From Streptomyces mobaraensis (lineage in GTDB: Bacteria > Actinomycetota > Actinomycetes > Streptomycetales > Streptomycetaceae): a stretch of DNA of 64,000 nucleotides. The notes beneath the pieces were generated by a model. It searched no databases. It saw only the letters and a list, made by a program, of their open reading frames with translations, and was not told the origin of the DNA. Where the stretch lies: the NCBI RefSeq assembly GCF_020099395.1, contig NZ_CP083590.1:5518001-5582000 (forward strand), in the 5' to 3' direction. The translations under genes were made by a program, and so were the position numbers. Below are positions 53,537 through 62,096 of the stretch, piece after piece (position 1 is the first letter of the stretch; each line of letters opens with the position of its first letter).

Positions 53537-53647
53537 TCAGTTCTTGCTGAGGATCAGACGGTCGTTTCCGTTGGTCCGGAGCAGACCGGTCTTGGCCCGG
53601 AAGGTGCCGCGCTTGACCAGGGTGGGAGCTTCGTACGTCTTCTTCAT
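53537..53647 (-). CDS. Lasso peptide precursor (A), citrulassin-like
   Basis: 36 residues, ATG 53645-53647 with a strong AAAGGAG 5-8 nt upstream. Leader MKKTYEAPTLVKRGTFRAKTG has the conserved YxxPxLxxxGxF motif and Thr at -2. Proposed core is LLRTNGNDRLILSKN, 15 residues: Leu1 amine and Asp8 side chain would form an 8-residue ring, with tail R9-LILSKN. The GNDR(L)xLSKN part is nearly the same as in citrulassin A (LLGLAGNDRLVLSKN), where Arg9 becomes citrulline. Positions 3-5 (R-T-N) differ. Cutting one residue earlier would give a G-start 16-mer with Asp9, but Thr at -2 favours the 15-mer. Confidence 0.95.
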   Translation of the reverse strand: MKKTYEAPTLVKRGTFRAKTGLLRTNGNDRLILSKN

Positions 53648-53762
53648 GACGTCTCCTTTGATGGGAGTACCCTTTTTCGCCCCGAAATCCGTCCGGCCGG
53701 CCGCGCTGCCCTGGGGAGAGGTGCCCCGGCAGCGGGTCGGTGTCCGGTTCGACCGCAGGGCG

Positions 53763-53825
53763 TATGGCCATACTAGGCATGCCAAAACGATTCATCGTAT
53801 TTCAAGTCAGATAATCATGGCCGAA
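53763..53825 (-). promoter_or_regulatory. AT-rich lasso promoter region with clustered palindromes
   Basis: AT-rich patch upstream of the precursor gene. Three perfect short palindromes: TATGGCCATA 53763-53772, GGCATGCC 53776-53783, and ACGAT-TC-ATCGT 53787-53798. On the minus strand TAGTAT (53770-53775) is a candidate -10, but TTGAAA (53800-53805) is 24 bp away, too far for a standard spacer. The rest of the intergenic gap to metF (53826-54122) has no gene I support. Confidence 0.45.
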
Positions 53826-54034
53826 TCGGGAGTGCGGAGTGGCCGGTGGGCCGGTCAGCGGGACGGGATTCGTCGGCTGTGAAAGAAAGGGAAAGCGGAT
53901 GCGGCTTCGCGAGTCATTCCCGCAGGGTATTTTCTTCGAAGGGCGGACGGGAATTCGTCTGGACAGGAATCCGGAATCCTACTCGCCGGTCCGGGAAAAT
54001 CCGGAAAGTCGGTGTTTGGGGAGGGTTCGGGGAA

Positions 54035-54068
54035 GGGTGTACCGGACACCCGGGGCCGGGAAACGGCC
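54035..54068 (+). other. Tandem stem-loops upstream of metF
   Basis: GGGTGT/ACACCC (54035-54040, 54046-54051) and GGCCG/CGGCC (54054-54058, 54064-54068), 5-nt loops each. They precede the likely leaderless metF start (TAACTT at about 54110). They could terminate upstream transcripts; no SAM or cobalamin riboswitch consensus was found. Confidence 0.4.
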
Positions 54069-54122
54069 AGATCGTGGACACCACTTGGGAAGATCGTCGC
54101 CGCGCTGGTTAACTTGACCGGT

Positions 54123-55040
54123 ATGGCCCTAGGCACTGCCTCCACCAGGACGGATCACGCCCGCACCGTGCGTGACCTGCTCGCGTCCGGCGAGCGTTCG
54201 TACTCCTTCGAATTCGCCGCCCCGAGGACCGAGAAGGGGGAGCGGACGCTCTGGAACGCCATCCGGCGGATCGAAGCGGTCGCGCCGACCTTCGTCTCCG
54301 TGACCTACGGCGCCGGCGGCTCCTCCCGCGAGGGCACCGTACGGGCGACCGAGCGCATCGCGACCGACACCACCCTCACCCCCGTCGCCCACCTCACCGC
54401 CGTCAACCACTCCGTGGCCGAACTGCGCAACGTCATCGGCCAGTACGCGGACGTCGGCATCCGCAACATGCTCGCCCTGCGCGGCGACCCGCCCGGCGAC
54501 CCCACCGGGGAGTGGGTGCGTCACCCCCAGGGACTGCACTACGCCGTCGAACTGGTGCGGCTCATCAAGGAGTCCGGCGACTTCTGCGTGGGCGTCGCGG
54601 CCTTCCCCGAGATGCACCCGCGCTCCACCGACTGGGACACCGACGTCCGCCACTTCGTCGACAAGTGCCGGGCGGGCGCCGACTTCGCCATCACCCAGAT
54701 GTTCTTCCACGCCGACGACTACCTGCGGCTCCGCGACCGCGTCCACGCCGCCGGCTGCGAGACCCCGATCATCCCCGAGATCATGCCCCTCACCAACGTC
54801 CGGCAGATCGAACGATTCGCGCAGCTCAGCAACGCCGCCTTCCCCGCGGACCTCGCCGAGCGGATCCGGGCGGTGGAGGACGATCCGGCGGCTGTACGCT
54901 CGATCGGGATCGAGTACGCGACGGAGCTGTGTGCCCGGTTGATGGCCGAGGAGACCCCGGGGCTGCACTTCATTACCCTGAACCACTCCACGGCCACCTT
55001 GGAAATCTACGAGAACCTGGGACTGCACCAGCGGTCCTGA
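54123..55040 (+). CDS. metF: Methylenetetrahydrofolate reductase
   Basis: 305 residues from ATG 54123; a TTAACTTGACC -10-like stretch 10 nt before suggests a leaderless message. FAD-binding TIM barrel: [99 protein letters not shown] and [10 protein letters not shown]. Reduces 5,10-methylene-THF to 5-methyl-THF for methionine synthesis. Size fits the bacterial family (about 300). Divergent from the lasso operon. Confidence 0.95.
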   Translation: MALGTASTRTDHARTVRDLLASGERSYSFEFAAPRTEKGERTLWNAIRRIEAVAPTFVSVTYGAGGSSREGTVRATERIATDTTLTPVAHLTAVNHSVAELRNVIGQYADVGIRNMLALRGDPPGDPTGEWVRHPQGLHYAVELVRLIKESGDFCVGVAAFPEMHPRSTDWDTDVRHFVDKCRAGADFAITQMFFHADDYLRLRDRVHAAGCETPIIPEIMPLTNVRQIERFAQLSNAAFPADLAERIRAVEDDPAAVRSIGIEYATELCARLMAEETPGLHFITLNHSTATLEIYENLGLHQRS

Positions 55041-55080
55041 CGGCCCGCCGGTCGCGGCGGCCGGACTGGAGGGGCGATTC

Positions 55081-55977
55081 ATGGGCTGGACGGTCCTCTA
55101 CATCGCGTTCGGCGTCGTCGGGCTGTGGCTGCTCGGCGAAGTGCTGTTTCAGCACAAGGCCCGACTGCGGTGGCGGCTGCTCGCGTTCACCGGCTTCCTC
55201 GGGGTGGTGGCCGGCGTCGTCATCCCGTCCGTGGCCGTCATCGCCGTCGGCGCCGTGGCGTTCGCGATCGGCCAGGTCTACGTCACGCTGTCGTTCCGGC
55301 GCGGCTTCTCTGCGGGCTGGGCGCTGCGGCGCAAGGGCCGGGACGAGGCCGGGCCGGCCTCGTCCGCTTCCGGTTCCCGTTCCGCTGCTCGTTCCGCCTC
55401 CCGCGGCGGGCGCCGGCGCGGCCGTCCCGAGCGCGGCGCGACCGCCGAGCCGGCCGCTTCCGACGCCCCTCCCGCCCCCGGCACCCCGGGCGCCGGCCGA
55501 AAGCGGCTGACGGCGGCGGAGGCCGGAGCCGCGACGACCATGATGCCGACGGTGCCTCAGCAGCCCACCGACGAGCACGGGGTGCCCGGGCCGGCGGGTC
55601 CGGCGGGGTCGGGGCCGGGCGACACGGCGGCCTTCCCGGCCGTCGGGGACGCGGCTTCCGTGTTCGGCGGCGGCGGTTACGACTACGGCCAGGCCCAGGA
55701 GCAGTACCCCGCGTACTCCGATCCGTACATCGGGGCCGGGGCCGGGGCCGGCGTGCAGCCGTCGCAGGGGTACGAGCAGCCGTATGACGCGTACGGGCAG
55801 CAGGGCGCGTATCCGCAGCAGTACGGCCAGCAGCCGCAGGGTCAGCAGTACGGGCAGTACGGGCAGTACGACATGGACACCCCGCCGGGTGGGGTGTGGG
55901 TGCCGCAGCAGCGGCAGGGGGGTGGCGACGGGCAGGCTCCGCCGCCGCCGGCTCCGCCGCAGGGGTACGGGTATTGA
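55081..55977 (+). CDS. Membrane protein with Ser/Arg linker and QYG-rich tail
   Basis: 298 residues, ATG start. Three membrane helices in the first 75 residues (WTVLYIAFGVVGLWLLGEVLF, LLAFTGFLGVVAGVVIPS, VAVIAVGAVAFAIGQVYV). Then a Ser/Arg/Ala linker (GSRSAARSASRGGRRRGRP) and a disordered tail (QEQYPAYSDPY, YGQQGAYPQQYGQQPQGQQ, YGQYGQYDMD) rich in Gln, Tyr and Gly and suited to low-complexity association. Commonly conserved behind metF in Streptomyces. Function unknown. Confidence 0.78.
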   Translation: MGWTVLYIAFGVVGLWLLGEVLFQHKARLRWRLLAFTGFLGVVAGVVIPSVAVIAVGAVAFAIGQVYVTLSFRRGFSAGWALRRKGRDEAGPASSASGSRSAARSASRGGRRRGRPERGATAEPAASDAPPAPGTPGAGRKRLTAAEAGAATTMMPTVPQQPTDEHGVPGPAGPAGSGPGDTAAFPAVGDAASVFGGGGYDYGQAQEQYPAYSDPYIGAGAGAGVQPSQGYEQPYDAYGQQGAYPQQYGQQPQGQQYGQYGQYDMDTPPGGVWVPQQRQGGGDGQAPPPPAPPQGYGY

Positions 55978-56209
55978 GGGGTGCCCCGGTCCCGCCCTTT
56001 CACCGTTTCTTGCGGGGGCGCCCCCGCACCCCCTGCAACCGCGCTCCGCGCGGTTGTCCTCAAACTCCCCCAGAGGGGGTACCGGGCTGATATTCAGCCC
56101 GTTGGGGGTACCCCCTCTGGGGGAGTTTGAGGACGAGCGGCGGAGCCGCGAAAAGGGGGTCTGGGGGCTTGCCCCCAGGAAACGGTGAAAGGGCGGGACC
56201 GGGGCACCC
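55978..56209. repeat. GC-rich intergenic repeat, copy 8, with altered core
   Basis: Between the convergent QYG protein and the oxidoreductase. In this copy the GCCGGAC core is replaced on both arms by CTCCCCCAGAGGGGGTACC, so a longer stem is formed (left arm about 56057-56090, right arm 56094-56133, with inner bulges and loop TAT). The usual outer flanks (CCGTTTCTTGCGGG, CCAGGAAACGGTGAAAGGGC) are kept. Confidence 0.85.
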
Positions 56210-57676
56210 TCACTGCGAACCCCGAAACCCTTCCCCCTCCACGATCAGCCCCGCCACCAACGCCCCCGACATCCCCGCATGGGCCAGCCCACCCCCCGGA
56301 TGGGCAAACCCACCCACCCGGTACAACCCGGTCAACTCCCCACTGTTCGGGGGGAACAGGAAAGCACCGCCACCCCCACTCAACGCAGGCGCAGGCACCC
56401 CCCCACCCGGAGCCCCCGTAACCACCGCCGTATCCGACGGCGTCCGCACCTCCCGCCACACCACCCGCTCCGCCACCCCGGGAACGGCCGCCTCGGCGGC
56501 CGACAGCATCCGGTCGGCGAACGCGGCGACAACCCCCGCGTCCCCCCAGTCCACCCGGCCGTGCGGAGCGACCGTCGCGGTCAGCGTGACCGCCTCGTGC
56601 CCGTCGTCGGGCCGGACGGCCGGATCGTCGGGCCGGAGGACGGTGACGGTCGGCACGTAACCGGAACCGGGGCCCGCCGCGTCGAAGACGCCCGCCAACT
56701 CCCGCTCCCGCGACGGCGCGTGCACGACCGTGCGGTGTGCCACCCCCGCCGGCCGGCCCCCGCGCAGGGCGAGGAGGACGGTGAACCGGCCGGGGGACAG
56801 GGGTGCCGCGGCCGGATCCGGGGCGCCCGTGACGACGAACGCCGTCTCCTCGACCGTCCCGTCCGCGAGCCGGACGCCCGCCGCGCGGCCGTCCTTCTCG
56901 ACCACGCCGGCCACCTCGGCGCCGAACCGGAACTCCACCCGCCGGGCCACGCACCGCCGGTGCAGCGCGTCGGCGAGGCCGCGCAGCCCGCCGGCCACGT
57001 ACCAGCTGCCGAAGGTCTGTTCCAGGTAGGGCAGGACGGTCGCGCTCGCCGGGGCGGTGCGCGGGTCGAGGCCGTGGGCCAGCGCGTGGCTCTCCAGCAG
57101 GGCGGCGAGCCGGGGATCGCGCAGCTCGCGGTCGGCGACGGCCGCCAGGGTGGCCGGCGCGCTCCGCCGGAAGAGGCCGCGCCGCGCCGGGTACGGGTCG
57201 CGGGCCAGGGCCGCCCGCTCCGCCGGGTCGGGGCTCAGCGGCTCCTCCAGGAGCGGGCGCCGCGTCGCGTCCCACGCCTCCCGGGCCCGGTTGACCAGCT
57301 CGCTCCAGCGCTCGCCGGCGCCCGCGCCCACCGCCTCGTCCAGCGCCCGGACGACGCCGGCGCGCGAGGCGTTGGGCAGTGCGAACGCCGTACCGTCGGC
57401 GAAGAGGTGGGCGCTCGCCGGGTCCACCTGGGTGAGGCCGACGCTCTGCTCCAGGGACTCCTTGCCGGTCTTGACGAAGAGGTCGCGGTAGACGGCCGGG
57501 AGGTGCAGCAGCTGCGGTCCCGTGTCGAAGACGAAGCCGTCCCGGGCGAACCGCCCGACGCCCCCGCCGTACGTCTCGCCGCGCTCGTACACCGTCACCG
57601 TGTGGCCGGCGACGGCCAGCCGGGCGGCTGCCGCCATGGCGCCCATGCCGGCGCCGATCACCGCAATTCGTGCCAT
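56210..57676 (-). CDS. Phytoene-desaturase-like FAD oxidoreductase
   Basis: 488 residues, ATG start. FAD fold ARIAVIGAGMGAMAAAARLAVAGHTVTVYERG at the N-terminus (GxGxxG), FDTGPQLLHLP and FAHPGGGLAHAGMSGALVAGLI at the C-terminus, the CrtI/retro family flavin-binding end. Substrate unknown: no carotenoid genes are adjacent. Enzymes of this family desaturate or isomerise polyenes or oxidise amine substrates. Convergent with the QYG protein. Confidence 0.88.
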   Translation of the reverse strand: MARIAVIGAGMGAMAAAARLAVAGHTVTVYERGETYGGGVGRFARDGFVFDTGPQLLHLPAVYRDLFVKTGKESLEQSVGLTQVDPASAHLFADGTAFALPNASRAGVVRALDEAVGAGAGERWSELVNRAREAWDATRRPLLEEPLSPDPAERAALARDPYPARRGLFRRSAPATLAAVADRELRDPRLAALLESHALAHGLDPRTAPASATVLPYLEQTFGSWYVAGGLRGLADALHRRCVARRVEFRFGAEVAGVVEKDGRAAGVRLADGTVEETAFVVTGAPDPAAAPLSPGRFTVLLALRGGRPAGVAHRTVVHAPSRERELAGVFDAAGPGSGYVPTVTVLRPDDPAVRPDDGHEAVTLTATVAPHGRVDWGDAGVVAAFADRMLSAAEAAVPGVAERVVWREVRTPSDTAVVTGAPGGGVPAPALSGGGGAFLFPPNSGELTGLYRVGGFAHPGGGLAHAGMSGALVAGLIVEGEGFRGSQ

Positions 57677-57725
57677 GCGGCCGACCCTATCCGGAACCGG
57701 AATCGCCGCCGGGGCCCGCCTCGTC

Positions 57726-58340
57726 CTACGCCGACGCCTCCGCCGTACGCCCCTCCCGCCGCGCCGCCTTCCGCTCCCTGCGCCGCTGCCGGAACGCCCG
57801 TACCCGGCGCCACAGGATCACCACCGTCCCGATCCCCAGGACCAGCAGTGTCCCGGCGATGCCCGCCGCGACGGCCGGGTGGAACAGGGCGAAGACCACG
57901 AGGGCGGCGACGCCCAGGTCCTCCGCGGCGCTCAGCAGGATGTTGCTCAGCGGCTCCGGCGAGGTGTTGACCGCCATCCGCGTGCTCATCTTCACCAGGT
58001 GCATCACCAGCGCCGTCGTCCCGCCCACTGCCCCGTAGGCCACCTCGGAGAGCGAGCCGCCGCTCTGCCCGGCCAGCAGCGCCCCGACCATCGCCCCGCA
58101 GGCGGGCCGGACCAGCGTGTGGACGGCGTCCCACACCGTGTCCACGTAGGGGACCTTGTCGGCGACGGCCTCGCAGAGGAACAGCACACCGGCGACGATC
58201 AGCACCTCGGGGCGCTGCAGCGCCTCGGGCACGTCGCCGCCGATGCCGCCCCTGCCGAACAGGCCGAGCAGCAGGACCACCGCGTAGGCGTTGATCCCGC
58301 TCGCCCAGCCGCTGGTGAACACCATGGGGAGTACGGACAT
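57726..58340 (-). CDS. DUF4126 family membrane protein
   Basis: 204 residues, ATG start. Five or six hydrophobic segments (GINAYAVVLLLGLFGRGGIG, VLIVAGVLFLCEAVADKV, CGAMVGALLAGQSGGSLSEV, LGVAALVVFALFHPAVAAGI, TLLVLGIGTVVILWRRVRAF) and a basic tail (RQRRRERKAARREGR). The SGWASGINAY start and the GAVGGTTALVMHLVK are typical of DUF4126. No known reaction. Confidence 0.85.
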   Translation of the reverse strand: MSVLPMVFTSGWASGINAYAVVLLLGLFGRGGIGGDVPEALQRPEVLIVAGVLFLCEAVADKVPYVDTVWDAVHTLVRPACGAMVGALLAGQSGGSLSEVAYGAVGGTTALVMHLVKMSTRMAVNTSPEPLSNILLSAAEDLGVAALVVFALFHPAVAAGIAGTLLVLGIGTVVILWRRVRAFRQRRRERKAARREGRTAEASA

Positions 58341-58543
58341 GGGGACGATCGTAGGCGGACGTACTCAGCCCGCCGGACGCCTCCGGAGGCCGCCGGTTGA
58401 GTACGGGGTGAGTAGCGGTACGGATGAGCCCCCGCCCCGGCGGGCGGAAGAGTGGGGGCCGTGGGGGAGCGCGGCGCCCGCACCGCCGGCACGGGGCGGC
58501 GGAACGGGCGCCGCGCGCGGGACGCGCCCCCTCGGGCCGCCGG

Positions 58544-59158
58544 CTAGCAGGCGTGCCCGCCCACGCGCCCCTGCAGCAGCCGGGACAGCGCCGCGTGCAC
58601 GTCCTCCACCGACCGCTCCGGCTGGAACGACTGCCAGTCCAGCGCGGCCACGAGCACCATTCCGAACAGCGCCGACGCGGTCAGCGGAACGTCGATCTCC
58701 GGGCTCAGCTCGCCCTCGGCGACGGCCTCCGCCAGCACCCCCTCGATCACGGCGATCGCCTTCTGCCGCACCTGCATCAGCGTCGACTGCCAGGCCCGGT
58801 TGGTGCGCCACAGCTCCGCGACGTACAGCTGCATCAGCGCCGGGTAGCGGGCGATGAAGTCCAGGCCCGCGCGCACCATCGCGTCGAGCGCGTCCACCCG
58901 GCCGCCGCCGCGGGCCGCCGTGGCGTCGGCGGCCTGCCGCAGGGAGACGGTCAGCAGCTCGATGCCGTCCCGCAGGAGCTCCTCGAAGAGGACCGTCTTG
59001 CTCGCGAAGTTGTAGTAGACGGTGCCCTTGGCCACCCCGGCGCGTTCGGCGATCTCGTCGACGGTGGTGGAGGAGAAGCCCTGTTCGGCGATGAGGGTGA
59101 CGGCCGCCTCGAAGAGGCGGCGCCGGGTTCTGCCGCGGCGCGTACTGCTGCTGTCCAT
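58544..59158 (-). CDS. TetR-family repressor of the adjacent ABC efflux pair
   Basis: 204 residues from ATG 59156-59158 (the longer GTG start adds unrelated sequence). HTH domain: RRRLFEAAVTLIAEQGFSSTTVDEIAERAGVAKGTVYYNF, then a helical ligand-binding domain (LLRDGIELLTVSLRQAAD, AMVRAGLDFIARYPALMQ). It is followed upstream by the YhgE and ABC genes in the same direction; a perfect palindrome lies before that operon. Likely represses it until an inducer binds. Confidence 0.92.
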   Translation of the reverse strand: MDSSSTRRGRTRRRLFEAAVTLIAEQGFSSTTVDEIAERAGVAKGTVYYNFASKTVLFEELLRDGIELLTVSLRQAADATAARGGGRVDALDAMVRAGLDFIARYPALMQLYVAELWRTNRAWQSTLMQVRQKAIAVIEGVLAEAVAEGELSPEIDVPLTASALFGMVLVAALDWQSFQPERSVEDVHAALSRLLQGRVGGHAC

Positions 59159-59220
59159 GCCGGTGATTCTCCCTGTACGCACCGTGTCCTCCGGTACGGA
59201 CCCCACGGGTCCCACGGGCC

Positions 59221-61356
59221 TCACAGGCTCAGCTCCGGGTGCAGGTCCCGGACCGTCCACACCTGCCGGCGCCGGGCCGTCCACGCGGTGAGCGCCAGGG
59301 CGCCCGCGGCGAACGCCGCCAGCACGGCGCACGCCCGCCACACGGCCGCCGGATCGCCACCGGTGATGAGGTGGCGCAGCCCGTCGACGACGTAGCTCAT
59401 GGGGAGGAAGGGGTGCAGGGCGTTGAAGAAGCCGGGGCTGGTCTGTACGGGGTAGGTGCCGCCCGCCGACGTCAGCTGGAGCATCAGCAGCATCAGGACG
59501 AGGATCCGGCCGGCCGGGCCGAAGCGGGCGTTAAGCCACTGCACGATCGCGGCGAACGACGCCGTCGTCAGGCACAGGAAGCCGATCGTGCCCGCCGCGC
59601 GCGCCAGGTGCAGGCCCAGCCCCCAGCAGAGGACGGCCAGCAGCGCGCCGGCCTGGAGCACCCCGACCGCGACGACCGGCAGCCAGCCCGCGAGGGCGGT
59701 CCGCCAGGCCGGGGCGCCGGCGGCCAGGGCGCGCCGGTTGAGCGGCGGGAACAGCATGTAGGCCACCATCGCGCCGACCCAGAGGGAGAGCGGGATGAAG
59801 TACGGGGCGAAGCCGGTGCCGTAGTTGGGCGCCTTGTGGGTGGCGTGGGAGGCGAGCCCGACCGGGTCGGCCATCACCTCGGTGCGGGCGTCGCGCTCGT
59901 CCTTGCCGTAGTCGGGGATCTTCCTGACGCCGTCGTGCAGTCCGCCGGCCAGCTTCGACGAGCCGTCGGAGAGCTTGACCATGCCGCCCTGGAGCTTGTC
60001 GGCGCCGTCGCGCAGCTTCCCGAGCCCGTCGTCGAGGCCGGCGGCGCCCGTCCGCGCGGTGCCGAGGCCGTCGCGCAGCTTCCCGGCGCCGCCGTGCAGC
60101 TTCTCCGCGCCGTCGGCGACGCGGTGGGCGCCGGAGTCCAGGGCGTTGACGTCCCGGACGGCCGCGTCGATCTCGGACGCCAGCGTGGGCGCCTTGTCGC
60201 GCAGCTTCTCGGCGCCGGAGCGGAGGGCGTCCAGTTTGGCGGGGAACGCGTCGAGTTCGCCGTTCCGGTTCTGCATGAGGGTGTCGAGCTCGCGGGCGCC
60301 CAGGGCGGACTGCCGGGCGGCGAACAGCGCCTTGCGCAGCTTCGGGCAGAACGCCGGGGGCTCGGCGGCCCGTTCGCAGAGCTCGGCGTACGAGTCGCCG
60401 AGCACCTCGGCGCCGGCCGCGCTGCCCCGGGCGAGCTTCGCGGTGGTGGCGGCGGACGGCAGGTCGTCCAGGTGCCGGCGGAGCGTCCGCGCCTCGGCGG
60501 CCACCTTGCGGGCGTCCTCGCCGATCTCGCGTGCGTGCTCCTTCACATAGCGGGCGTCCGGGCTCGTCGCCGCGCCGTTGACCCGGTCGGCGAGCTCGCG
60601 GGTGCCGGCCGCCACCTTGCCCGCGCCGTCGGCGAGTTGCCCGGAGGCGTCGTCCAGCTTCCCGGCGCCGCCGTACAGTTCGCCGACGCCCTTCCGCAGC
60701 CGCCCGCTGCCCTCCGCGGCCTTGGCCAGGCCGTCCTTGAGGTCGCCGGCCCCCTTGCGGGCGGTGCCGATGCCGTCGCCCAGTTTGTCCGCGCCCTCGG
60801 CGGCCTCCTGGGTCTTCCCGTGCAGGGTCGAGAACGAGACGAAGATCCGGTCGTAGAAGGTCCGGGACGCCTTGCGCGAGGCGGCGGCCCGGACCTCGGA
60901 GAAGACCGTGCGGGAGATGGATCCGACGATGTAGTTGTTGGCGTCGTTCGTCCGGACCTGGAGCGCCCCGGTCTCCGGGGAGTCGCCCGCGCTGGAGGCG
61001 ACCCGGCGGCTGAAGTCGGCGGGGATGGTGAGCGACAGGTAGTACGTGCCGTCCTCAAGGCCCTTCCGGGCCTCGGCGGCACTGGTCTCCCGCCACCGGA
61101 ACGTCTTGCTGTCGCGCAGGCCGTCGACGATGGAGTCGCCGGCGGTGAGCCGCTTGCCGTCCACGGTGGCGCCCCGGTCGGCGTTCACCAGCGCCACGGG
61201 CACCTTGTCGAGCCGCCCGTAGGGGTCCCAGAACGACCAGAGGTACAGGGCTCCGTAGAGCAGCGGCAGGAGCAGCAGCGCGACGAGCGCGGCACGCGGC
61301 AGGGCGCCCCTGCCGAACTTCCTGAGCTCAAGCGCGGCCAGCCTCGGCGAACGCAT
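59221..61356 (-). CDS. YhgE/Pip-type ABC-2 permease with large extracellular helical domain
   Basis: 711 residues, ATG start. N-terminal helix ALVALLLLPLLYGALYLWSFWDPYGRLDKVPVALVNAD is the YhgE signature. Residues about 60-470 form an extracellular domain with dense heptads such as LADGAGKVAAGTRELADRV, LDDASGQLADGAGK, HGGAGKLRDGLGTARTGA. The C-terminus has five membrane helices (LSLWVGAMVAYMLFPPLNRR, ALAGWLPVVAVGVLQAGALLAVL, LCLTTASFAAIVQWLNARFG, ILVLMLLMLQLTSAGGTYPV). YhgE-like proteins form pores or export peptides. It pairs with the overlapping ABC ATPase gene. Confidence 0.92.
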   Translation of the reverse strand: MRSPRLAALELRKFGRGALPRAALVALLLLPLLYGALYLWSFWDPYGRLDKVPVALVNADRGATVDGKRLTAGDSIVDGLRDSKTFRWRETSAAEARKGLEDGTYYLSLTIPADFSRRVASSAGDSPETGALQVRTNDANNYIVGSISRTVFSEVRAAASRKASRTFYDRIFVSFSTLHGKTQEAAEGADKLGDGIGTARKGAGDLKDGLAKAAEGSGRLRKGVGELYGGAGKLDDASGQLADGAGKVAAGTRELADRVNGAATSPDARYVKEHAREIGEDARKVAAEARTLRRHLDDLPSAATTAKLARGSAAGAEVLGDSYAELCERAAEPPAFCPKLRKALFAARQSALGARELDTLMQNRNGELDAFPAKLDALRSGAEKLRDKAPTLASEIDAAVRDVNALDSGAHRVADGAEKLHGGAGKLRDGLGTARTGAAGLDDGLGKLRDGADKLQGGMVKLSDGSSKLAGGLHDGVRKIPDYGKDERDARTEVMADPVGLASHATHKAPNYGTGFAPYFIPLSLWVGAMVAYMLFPPLNRRALAAGAPAWRTALAGWLPVVAVGVLQAGALLAVLCWGLGLHLARAAGTIGFLCLTTASFAAIVQWLNARFGPAGRILVLMLLMLQLTSAGGTYPVQTSPGFFNALHPFLPMSYVVDGLRHLITGGDPAAVWRACAVLAAFAAGALALTAWTARRRQVWTVRDLHPELSL

Positions 61357-62041
61357 CGGCCGTCTCCTTCCCGTGCGCGGGGACGGTCGTGACGACGGCG
61401 TCGGCGTCCTCGGGCGCCTCGGCGCAGACGGCGAGGACAGTGGGGCCGGACGCCGCGACGGACCGCAGCAGCGCCCAGGCGTCCGCGCGTCCGGCCGGGT
61501 CCAGCTTGAGATCGGCGTCGTCGACGGCGATCAGGCGCGGGCCGCCGATCAGGGCCAGGGCGAGGGACAGCCGCAGCGACTCCGGCCGGTCCAGGTCGCG
61601 GGCGAGGGTGCGGGGGCCGGCGGGCAGCGCGTCCAGGTCGAGGCCGACGGCGGCCAGGGCGGCCTCGGCGCGCTCGGCGGCCTTCGCCCGGCGCTCCGTC
61701 AGCGGGCGCAGCAGCACCCGTTCCCGTACGTGCTCCCCGACGCTCAGCGCGCCCTCCGGCTCGCAGACGCCGGCGACCTGGGCGAGCGCCGTGACCCGGC
61801 GGACCGCGGCCATCCGCCGGGGCAGCGGCAGGCCGCCGACCTCGGCCGTCCCGGCGGTGGGGCGCATTCTTCCGGTGAGCGTGAGCAGAAGACAGGTACG
61901 GCCCGAGCCGGACGGGCCTTCGACGGCGACGAGGTCGCCGGGGGCGGCGGTCACGTCCACGGCGCGGAACGTCCAGCCGCGGGGCCCGGCGACGCCGAGT
62001 CCGCGGGCCGTGACGGCGGCCCCGAGCGAGGTGCGGTCCAT
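61328..62041 (-). CDS. ABC transporter ATP-binding protein with degenerate signature
   Basis: 237 residues from ATG 62039-62041. Walker A is VEGPSGSGRTCLLLTLTG (Lys of GKS/T replaced by Arg in GRT), no clear LSGGQ (LDRPESLRLSLALALIGGP in its place) and Walker B is RLIAVDDADLK (Asp for the catalytic Glu). Its last 29 bp overlap the permease start. It may be a poor or regulatory ATPase, or fold as a scaffold for the YhgE permease. A TetR-type operator lies 56 bp upstream. Confidence 0.82.
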   Translation of the reverse strand: MDRTSLGAAVTARGLGVAGPRGWTFRAVDVTAAPGDLVAVEGPSGSGRTCLLLTLTGRMRPTAGTAEVGGLPLPRRMAAVRRVTALAQVAGVCEPEGALSVGEHVRERVLLRPLTERRAKAAERAEAALAAVGLDLDALPAGPRTLARDLDRPESLRLSLALALIGGPRLIAVDDADLKLDPAGRADAWALLRSVAASGPTVLAVCAEAPEDADAVVTTVPAHGKETADAFAEAGRA

Positions 62042-62096
62042 GCGACGGCCTCCAGGTGACGTGGCGGTGGTGCGGCTTCCGTGAGCGTCCTGCACT

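Noticed and set aside
49092..53795. A single 1567-residue open frame over the lasso cluster
   Set aside because: It is a read-through of one frame in GC-rich DNA. Only its end (ABC transporter) is real; homology shows five separate genes in overlapping frames.
53839..54117. Possible 88-92 residue proteins between the lasso cluster and metF
   Set aside because: Two overlapping frames with no homology or ribosome site; typical of GC-rich chance ORFs.
53826..54122. SAM or cobalamin riboswitch before metF
   Set aside because: Only two simple hairpins were seen; no box sequences of those classes.
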